In this document: positions 57,001 to 64,000 of the stretch, in pieces
Layout: the number at the start of each line of letters is the position of its first letter
How positions within the stretch are numbered: the first letter of the stretch is position 1
Assembly (NCBI GenBank): GCA_015039315.1
Contig: WIDE01000071.1
Location: 65,080-129,079 of the forward strand
DNA: 64,000 bases
Direction: 5' to 3'
From: Clavulina sp. PMI_390
Lineage: Eukaryota > Basidiomycota > Agaricomycetes > Cantharellales > Hydnaceae
Position numbers and translations under genes: made by a program
Notes under the pieces: generated by a model
Seen by the model: only the letters and a program-made list of their open reading frames with translations
Database searches by the model: none
Told to the model about the DNA's origin: nothing

Positions 57001-59296
57001 ACCTCCCCAGCCTCCTCAAACGCCAACGCATGCGTCTCCTTCGAACTCGAACTGGACTCTCCACCTTTCCCTTGCGCCGCAGCATCCAGCACGCGATCTG
57101 CTCGCACGCGCAAGAACATGATCGTGCGTCCCCACGAATACGCCAAAACGGGCTTCTTCAAATCATGAATATCAATCTTATTCCCATGACTCCCCTTCTT
57201 CTTCGAGGACGCTGCTTCCTTCTTCTTCGCACTCTCTTTTGCATTCGAAGGAGTGATTGTGGTATTAGATGAAGAAGCAGCGAGAACGAGCTTCTCTCTT
57301 TCCTTCTCCTTCTCAGACTTGGACACCGAGGGGAACCACGCCAAACACCCTCTCCACATCGCTTGTCCGTCCTCATCCTCGTCGTCCTGGCCTCGATGTC
57401 TGCGGAACCACGTCCGCGGACTCGGTTTCAGGCCTACGATGACGAGCTTGAGCGGTGTCAGGAGCGCAATGATGTTGAATGCGTCGGTCGGGTGTGGGGA
57501 GGACGCGATAGGTAGTGAGCCCATAGCGAGGATCGTACTGCTCTTCTTGCCTCTCTTGAGTGGGAAGCGGAATCCTGATGCGGACGCTGGGTGCCGAGTC
57601 CGCCGTGGTCGCGGTGTTTGCGAGCCAGATGTAGGAGGTGGGGAAGGAGATGGAGATGATGGGGTACGTGAGGGAGGGACAGGATGAATGGGGCCATCTT
57701 CAGGGTAATTCCCAAGAATACGAATAACATCGTTCGCCTCAACAAAGAGCACTTTGCCCAGACTGTGATAGAACGCGAGGCCGGCATCATCCGCAGAGAC
57801 AATGGCGGTATGGCGCACACCCACGAAGCCGAGTTGCGTAATTTTCGACCCGTAGAGATGTCCTTCCTTGCGAGATGAGGCGACTTGAGCGAATTCAACG
57901 GGCTCGACCCTCCTGACTGGTATTTGGGGCTTTGCGAGGTCGTAGAGGAAGATGAATCCATTTGCGTGGCCTACACCGAGGAACGTGTGATCGAGCGACA
58001 GAGCAAGTGCAGTCACGGCACCAGGGTCACCTGTAGAATGAGGAACAATGCACGTGTCAGCTTTGTTAGGAACCGGATTTAGGAGGTTGAAAGCACGCAC
58101 GATCAATATCTGGTCCCAGGATGAATTTGAACTGCTGGCGAAAGTCAAACACGTATGTCCTCCCTGTATCGGACCCCACGCAGACCATGCCACCGGCCAC
58201 AATAACAGTTGGGCGTCCCATATGTGTGTCCAGTACCGCGGCAGCTTTGGATGCGGAGTAGACTTGTGAAGAGACAGTACGCAAGGTTGTCCATCGGAAT
58301 ACTTCACGGGGCGCGGGTGGTTGGTGGGCGTCAGCAAGAGCAGCTGAGGACGAGGGAGTAGGAGAGTGAGAGGGAGCACGGGGAGTCATGGGAGGGAGAC
58401 CAGGAGAGGCGAATCCATTCAGGGTAGTAGCAGTCATCATCGGTTGGTCCATAGCTCCAGCTACAGAAGACGCGCGAGACAGAGCAGAGAGGTGGGATGG
58501 TTCAGGAGAGAGCATATGGCTGACAACAGAGGAGCGCATAGTGGATGAAGAGAGAACGCGAGGACGATGTTGGGGCATGAAGGATCGAAGACGGGAGACG
58601 CTTGGATGGAGAAAGGGTGTGCGGACGGGTGAATCATTGCTGTTAGGCACTGTCAGCGTATTGGGCTGCGGTGAGCGGGCAGCAGAGGTGGGAGGCGACT
58701 CGTCAGAGGTCATCTCTGCCTATAGTATTTCATAGTTAGAGATAGAATATTCAGCATAACAGGAATGAAGAAAATATCTGAAAAGTTGAGCGGCTCACAT
58801 GTATTTTGGGAAATGTGAATGGGGTGCGAGCATCGGATAGCGGTTCAGATGGAGAAGGGTCGTCGTTGAGGTCGGTAGAGTCCTCTTGAGCACTCGTGGC
58901 TGAATCTGCCTCCAATAGCTCGGCGAGCTTGGAATCATAGCTGGCAGGCTCTGGTGCATCCTCGCCAGTGTAAACAAACCCTTCCTCATCGTCATCATCA
59001 TCCTCTTCATTCTCATCTTCGTCGTCATGTCCAGTACTTAGACGACTGCCATTAAGAGCAAGATGCGCAAGGGGTCGAGGCGAAGAGATAGTTGCGTCTC
59101 CGCCGTCGGAATCATCGTCATCCTCGAGCAAGAGTTCGTCTAGACGCGCAGCATAGGAGTCGTCGGTGGCGGTGCCATTCGGCCGGGCGAGTGCGCCGTC
59201 CTTCTCAGGCATTGGCGACGACGGCGACGAGCTCAGCAGTGCGCCCTTTTCCGGACCGACGAGGTCGTCGAGGGTGAACGACCCATCAGGGTCCAT
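54021..59296 (-). CDS. VPS8: Vacuolar protein sorting protein VPS8 (CORVET subunit)
   Basis: A multi-exon gene from ATG 59296 (exon 1 ends 58799, joining FPKIH to [10 protein letters not shown]) to TAA 54021. The N-terminus is disordered and acidic, followed by a beta-propeller region ([83 protein letters not shown]). The VPS8 family block is [20 protein letters not shown], and an alpha-solenoid completes the protein. VPS8 is a subunit of the CORVET tether that binds Rab5 on early endosomes. The predicted protein ends [19 protein letters not shown] and I see no C-terminal RING cysteines, which many VPS8 proteins carry. Promoter shared with TIM17. Confidence 0.92.
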
Positions 59297-59420
59297 CTTG
59301 TGGGTTTGAGCGGGCGCTTCGGCTGCTTCCGGTGCTGCCGAACTCTATTCCCACCAAAAGTTTCGCCACTTCCTCCTCATCCACCTCACTCCTCTCCTCC
59401 TACTCTTCCTCGTCTTTATT
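59297..59420. promoter_or_regulatory. Bidirectional promoter, VPS8 and TIM17
   Basis: Only 124 bp separate the two divergent start codons. The TIM17 side is CT-rich (TCCTCCTACTCTTCCTCG), as in many fungal leaders. Confidence 0.55.
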
Positions 59421-60222
59421 ATGGCATCTGCAGACCACTCGAGAGACCCTTGGTAAGAGGACCCCCACCCTGCATTCAGCCACGCGTCTAACACCACCCT
59501 TTTTCAGCCCATGGGTTGTGCTGAGCGACTTTGGAGGCGCATTCGCAATGGGTGCCATTGGCGGTGGCATCTGGCACGGTGTCAAGGGTGCCCGGAATTC
59601 ACCTAGGGTATGCTCCTCAGTGTTTCTTCTCGTCGCTAAACCCGCTCTAATGTACTGTTGTCCGTGTGTGCCTTGCCGCGTCGCAGGGTGAGCGGTGGCC
59701 TGGTGCTCTGTCCAGCATAAAAGCACGAGCACCGGTAACCGGTGGAAATTTCGGTGTCTGGGGTACGTTATTCATCTTTTATACTCGCTATACATGCTCT
59801 AACATACATATCTCGCGTCCGCACAGGTGGCATGTTCTCGTCATTCGACTGTGCCGTCAAGGGGTACCGGCAAAAAGAAGACGCCTGGAACGCCATCATC
59901 TCCGGATTCATGACCGGTGGCTGTCTCGCAGTGCGAAGTGCGTTATCTCATCCCTTATCTGTCCATCTGCCCCAGGACTGACTAACCTTCCTCTTCCAGG
60001 CGGGCCGAAAGCAGCTTTCGGGTCAGCCGTCGCATGCGGTGTCCTCCTCGGTGTCTTCGAGGGTGTCGGTGTCCTGCTTAACCGTGCATTCAGCGAAGTG
60101 AACCGACAAACTCTTCCTCCGCGTCAGTTCTTTCTTCCTTGGTTTTCCACGAACATCTTCATCTGACATCTCTCTCTGACCATACAGTACCAGAAGCACC
60201 AGCGACTCCGGCCCTCTCTTAG
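59421..60222 (+). CDS. TIM17: Mitochondrial inner membrane translocase subunit TIM17
   Basis: Six exons (59421-59452, 59508-59607, 59687-59762, 59827-59937, 60000-60122, 60188-60222) encode 158 residues. The sequence starts [11 protein letters not shown] and continues [20 protein letters not shown], then [31 protein letters not shown], and helices [19 protein letters not shown] and [17 protein letters not shown]. These Gly-rich helices are the Tim17/22/23 fold. The subunit forms part of the TIM23 presequence translocase that moves precursor proteins across or into the inner membrane. Length and joins match the family. Confidence 0.96.
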
Positions 60223-60860
60223 ACTTACATTTATCCATCAATCACCCACTACTGCATTGTCTAATTCCACTAATTGCTCTTTGTCAAGTAAACTATTCAT
60301 TTTTCTTCTTTTCGTTTCTCTTATCGCGCGAGTTGTTTGTTTTGCCTACTACGGACAGCCACTCGCCTCTTCAACCCCCCGTTCCCCAACTCTCTGCTAC
60401 GTTAACCACTCATCGGGTTTCGTCTACGTTACTCATTTGCATGCTCGGGCAGACAGCCGACGTTTGCTCAGCCCTCCATTGTGTACGTACCTTATGCATG
60501 ACATGCATGACATTCAACTCTCATTGTGAGGTAACCCTTGTTGTGATTCGTCATCCGGGCTCGGTCATCTAATGCTCTGCTCGCGAAGGAGTTAGCTAAA
60601 GGGGCACCTTTTCAGTCTGCTTGTGGCATTTGTGTATATGAGCGGCTGTGTGCCATTCTGTCAACGCCCATCGAGATGCACACTAGTATCATGCTTCCCG
60701 ACCCACGATAAACTCTGAAAGAAACCAACCATCCATATTGAACCCAACACCAAGTCCACCTAGCCCTTCGCAGCAGATAATCCGTGGCTTGAGGAAAAGG
60801 TTCATAGCAGCAACCACCAACGCCAATCTCGTGTTATGGATCATCTACTGCATTGGCGAC
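60223..60860. other. Convergent intergenic region
   Basis: This 638-bp stretch holds the ends of TIM17 and the converging F-box gene. A short direct repeat (GCATGACATGCATGACAT) lies near 60494-60512. No gene recognised. Confidence 0.4.
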
Positions 60861-62366
60861 TCAAAACGCCGGCAGATACGAGGGATCCGCATCGATTTTT
60901 GCCACGAGGTTGTCCCAGTCCTCCAGCTGCCACCATCTGAATGGAGATTCCCAACAGAGGCCAGGTTTGACACCCTGAGATATCGCGACGATCTCGTCTC
61001 CGAAAGTGCTTTCGTCTGCGGGCGTAGGCGGTTTCTTTCTGCGGCCAGGGTCACCATATACAAAGTAAACGCCACGTGAAAGCAGAGGGACCTCTCCTGA
61101 TTGAGCTCGGCGAGACCAGCACTGGAGCAATGTTTGCGCTCCGAGGAGCCCGTTTGGCTCGTTAGGTGCCCAGGTTACTCCGACGAGCCGAAGCTTGATC
61201 GCAGCAGTGCAGGCCGCCACAAGCTCTTCTGACATCACGCCCCGTAAGCCCAGGATTTCAAGCGCTCGGAACTCAGACAGTAGGCCTGGTAGAATGGCGA
61301 AAGATGCGTACTCCGCTGAGTGAAGATCAAGGAAGCGGAGATGTGGCAATGATTTTGGAAAGGGTAATGGTTCAATGGGCTCATCAGGATATTCCACTTT
61401 CAGTTCTAGCGTGACTGAAACCAGACGAGGCGCGTCAAGATAAGGTAGCAGTGATAAGGACTGCACATCGTTGAGGCTCAGGTGCCGAAGGAGTGGCATT
61501 GAAACCTCCTGTGGAGACACAGTAAATTCTGTGAAGGCAGTCGATGACTCCCACACCAAAGAACGAAGCGAAACGGCTCGCGAGATAATCTCGTAGGCTG
61601 CAACAGGATCCACATATCCACATATCTTGAGAGTCTGCAAAATGGTTGGATCGGCTACTATGGGTTTCCCCACTGGCATTTCATAACACGAAGAACGAGC
61701 CGAAAGATCGATGGAGAGATGCTCGAGGAATCCAGCATGGGATAGGTCCAAATATCTGCCCTCGCCGTGAGAGCCCCATCCCCAGCTGCTGAAATCGAGT
61801 GACTTGACGAGAGCCTGCGAGTTCAACGTGTTTTCTAGTATATCAAAGGGAAGACTACCTAAAGCCTCCAAGGAAATAGTATCACATCGTGGAATTACAG
61901 GAGATAGCGCTGTGCAGAGCTCATGCTCCAGCGCGGAGATTACGGAGGGTGTTGCCAACTTGTACACCACGATCCGTGCGAGGAGGGATAATGGGGCTTC
62001 ACCAGAGAGCTCGAGTTCGTGATGGAATGACTCATACGTTTCAGGGGGAATGTTGTATGGATCAGCACGTTTGTTTGACTCGGATCCGAGAGAGGCGATC
62101 AGACGAGGAAAGCTAGTGACTGCCCATAGTGGCCTTGTTGCGAGAGCGACCTGACGCCAGCGATAGCAGACGCTAGCGATCGAAGTACGGGTATTCCTGG
62201 TCTCTACAACAGAGAAAAGGTGATTGAAGGGACCAGCAGCCCTTCTGTCAATGCATTCCAGGAATATCCTGCCAAGAAGCTCTGGAGGGAGAGCAACAAC
62301 GGTTAGTTGCAAGTTTAGCTCCCGCAACTTGATGAATTGGCCTGGTATTTGAGCATTCGTCGACAT
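60861..62366 (-). CDS. F-box/LRR-like protein, subfamily C member 2
   Basis: ATG 62366 (MSTNAQIPGQFIKL) gives 501 residues; in-frame sequence upstream has no ATG. The F-box is VALPPELLGRIFLECIDRR with SVCYRWRQVALATRPLW. The leucine-rich region includes HLRFLDLHSAEY and ALEILGLRGVM. The tail SPFRWWQLEDWDNLVAKI then DADPSYLPAF is complete and is the clearest version of the signature. It is the reference for judging the damaged start of the gene at 33003-34512 and the tandem neighbour of the truncated gene at the window edge. Confidence 0.87.
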   Translation of the reverse strand: MSTNAQIPGQFIKLRELNLQLTVVALPPELLGRIFLECIDRRAAGPFNHLFSVVETRNTRTSIASVCYRWRQVALATRPLWAVTSFPRLIASLGSESNKRADPYNIPPETYESFHHELELSGEAPLSLLARIVVYKLATPSVISALEHELCTALSPVIPRCDTISLEALGSLPFDILENTLNSQALVKSLDFSSWGWGSHGEGRYLDLSHAGFLEHLSIDLSARSSCYEMPVGKPIVADPTILQTLKICGYVDPVAAYEIISRAVSLRSLVWESSTAFTEFTVSPQEVSMPLLRHLSLNDVQSLSLLPYLDAPRLVSVTLELKVEYPDEPIEPLPFPKSLPHLRFLDLHSAEYASFAILPGLLSEFRALEILGLRGVMSEELVAACTAAIKLRLVGVTWAPNEPNGLLGAQTLLQCWSRRAQSGEVPLLSRGVYFVYGDPGRRKKPPTPADESTFGDEIVAISQGVKPGLCWESPFRWWQLEDWDNLVAKIDADPSYLPAF

Positions 62367-62839
62367 TTCCGTAAGCCTTGACTCAAAGGATCCTACTTGG
62401 ACTCGTGATGATAAATAGGATAGAAGAGTCTCACCAGCGATGCTTGTGGGCAAGATCTCGCACCACGTGATCAGAACTCTGCTATCCACTCACTGAGAGG
62501 TTCGCATCAAAGCTCATTTGTGACGGAAATTCGATTAATAGTATCTTGAATGCATGTTATGGTTTCATTAAGTGCACAAGAGGCTTGATGAATATTTAGT
62601 ACGATGAAGGATACGAAACACTAGAAGCGCCAAGATCTATCAAGATAATGCATTATTGCCGTAAGTTATATAGGCGGAATGGGGTCAACGATCGAGTTGG
62701 TGGGAATATTTGTATCCATCTGATCGAGAGGCAGTGGTGAATGTTCATCGAGGGGATATTGACTCGCTGGCGCTCAATCGGAACATGAAAAATGAAGACT
62801 GAACACGGAGCGAAGCTTTTACGAAGGAGGGTTAAACAA
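62367..62839. other. Spacer between subfamily C F-box genes
   Basis: This 473-bp stretch should contain the promoter of the left gene and the 3' end of the right one. No gene or repeat recognised. Confidence 0.4.
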
Positions 62840-64000
62840 TCACCAGTCTAGGTCATGTGAGTCAGGAAATGGAGGCAAATAAGAGGGGTCGGCATCAAAT
62901 TTTGCAAATAGCTCCTTCCAATCGCGCATCTGCCACGATTGGAAGGGAGATTTTTTGCAGTGACCGATTTGAACATCCTCGGCGTTCACCAGGAACTCCT
63001 CTCCAAAGATCACGCGTATTGCTTCTGAGGGAGCTCTAACAGATGAGGAACAGAAGCCGCGAGATAATGGGGGAATCTCTTCAGATTCAACTTGATTGGA
63101 CCAGTGATCGAGTAGTACTTGAGGCCCTAACCATGTTTCAGGCATGGTGGGCATCCATCCTGTCACAACAACCCGAAGACTGGCAGCACGAGTACAAGCC
63201 TCTCCGAGATCCGGTAATATACAACCCTGTACAATCAACACTTGCAGAGATTGGAGCTCGGGTAGCAGTGAAGGCAACATCACAGCCGGGGCCGTGACCA
63301 AGTTGAGGCACAGAGAACGGAGATTTGGGAATTGAGAAGTCTGTGGAAATATGGTCGTGTGCTCGACTGGCGTGTCATCTTCTGGTATCATCAAATGCTC
63401 GGAAAGCTTGAGGGATAGGAGGTCTGGGCCATAGAGGTGCGGCAGTATATCTATCGCTTGTCCTGGTCCTAGGTCGAGAAAGTGGATATTGGGCATGGAG
63501 ATCCACAGCGGGGGTATCGTAAAACCCCAGATTGTAAACTCCGTCATCCAGGACAGCGAACGAAGCGAATGTGCCTGCGAAATTATTTCGTACGCGACGT
63601 TAGGATCAACATGTCCCCGGAGAGTCAGACTCGCCAACTTGCCGGGCTCAGCCAACACGGGCTTAACCACTGGGGAGTATCCTCCCGAGTATTGACGGGA
63701 GAACGAGAGCAGAAGATCATTGAGATCATGGGCATGAGACAGGTCCAGAGGCATGGTTTCAGGACCCCAGTCGAATGCCGGAGCTCGAATGTGGAGCACC
63801 TTGACATTTGCTAGATGCTCTGGGGTGTTGTTCAGGATATCCAGGGGGAGATCACCACGAGCTTCCAAGAGGATCACCTCGCATCGCGAAAGGAAGGGGG
63901 AGAGTGTGACGAGAAGATCATCTTTGAATTTGGCCTCAAGCGATTCTCCAAGAAAGTCAGTGCTTGTTGTGACGAGAGATAGTGGAATCGTGCCAGAGAG
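62840..64000 (-). CDS. F-box/LRR-like protein, subfamily C member 3, cut by window edge
   Basis: The frame is open from the window end to a stop at 62840 (387 codons visible). It aligns with the leucine-rich half of the gene at 60861-62366: SRCEVILLEARGDLPLDIL/PRCDTISLEALGSLPFDIL and the stretch following GHVDPNVAYEIISQA. The tail is complete: SPFQSWQMRDWKELFAKF then DADPSYLPPF, plus an added PDSHDLDW. The N-terminal F-box lies beyond 64000. Same orientation as its neighbour, consistent with tandem duplication. Confidence 0.82.
   Translation of the reverse strand, partial: LSGTIPLSLVTTSTDFLGESLEAKFKDDLLVTLSPFLSRCEVILLEARGDLPLDILNNTPEHLANVKVLHIRAPAFDWGPETMPLDLSHAHDLNDLLLSFSRQYSGGYSPVVKPVLAEPGKLASLTLRGHVDPNVAYEIISQAHSLRSLSWMTEFTIWGFTIPPLWISMPNIHFLDLGPGQAIDILPHLYGPDLLSLKLSEHLMIPEDDTPVEHTTIFPQTSQFPNLRSLCLNLVTAPAVMLPSLLPELQSLQVLIVQGCILPDLGEACTRAASLRVVVTGWMPTMPETWLGPQVLLDHWSNQVESEEIPPLSRGFCSSSVRAPSEAIRVIFGEEFLVNAEDVQIGHCKKSPFQSWQMRDWKELFAKFDADPSYLPPFPDSHDLDW

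Noticed and set aside
1..64000. CRISPR arrays, bacterial operons, phage genes or complete transposase genes
   Set aside because: None seen; intron-containing genes and fungal families throughout make bacterial-type features irrelevant.

Overview
The window is nuclear DNA of a filamentous basidiomycete. Genes carry many short (about 40-90 nt) GT-AG introns, coding GC is high, and several products are typically fungal: a WW-MyTH4-RhoGAP protein, a fungal calpain, an Mtf2-like mitochondrial protein and a ferric reductase. The dense, degenerate F-box/LRR families point to an Agaricomycete, most likely a Ceratobasidiaceae (Rhizoctonia-like) species; that placement is inference. Eukaryotic ATG starts were used throughout, and introns were placed by eye from splice motifs and family alignment.

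Layout. 1-7.2 kb: three tandem F-box genes of one subfamily (A), with a 411-bp MITE between the first two. 7.4-9.1 kb: Mtf2-like mitochondrial gene, minus strand. 9.7-11.2 kb: F-box subfamily B member. 12.0-15.7 kb: calpain. 16.5-17.7 kb: mitochondrial enoyl-CoA hydratase. 17.9-21.3 kb: two more B-type F-box genes, the first frameshifted. 21.4-23.2 kb: aldo/keto reductase. 24.6-27.5 kb: a 12-exon, probably highly expressed FAD-dependent oxidoreductase with microexons. 28.7-32.5 kb: WW-MyTH4-RhoGAP. 33.0-36.3 kb: F-box genes of subfamilies C and D, head to head. 36.6-37.6 kb: NAD(P)-binding Rossmann protein. 37.6-39.7 kb: gene-poor. 39.8-42.7 kb: a small hidden gene immediately followed by a ferric reductase. 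43.2-45.6 kb: cohesin kleisin RAD21. 45.9-50.1 kb: FGAM synthase (purine synthesis). 50.4-53.7 kb: two subfamily E F-box genes, one cut by a 782-bp run of N. 54.0-59.3 kb: VPS8 of the CORVET complex. 59.4-60.2 kb: TIM17. 60.9-64.0 kb: two C-type F-box genes, the last running off the window.

The single-copy genes are ordinary housekeeping genes and look intact. The unusual element is the set of twelve F-box paralogs in five subfamilies interleaved among them. They share an F-box and an irregular leucine-rich region. In four of the five subfamilies they also share a C-terminal aromatic/acidic tail (W..xDWDxFF, often followed by DADPSYLP). Three of the twelve carry frame lesions, as expected of a fast birth-and-death family. 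F-box proteins normally act as substrate receptors of SCF ubiquitin ligases; the targets of these are unknown.

Other points of note are 5-, 7-, 8- and 13-nt microexons in the flavoprotein and calpain genes, a separase-type cleavage motif and an ACGCGT box in RAD21, and a small gene ending 4 nt before the ferric reductase start.
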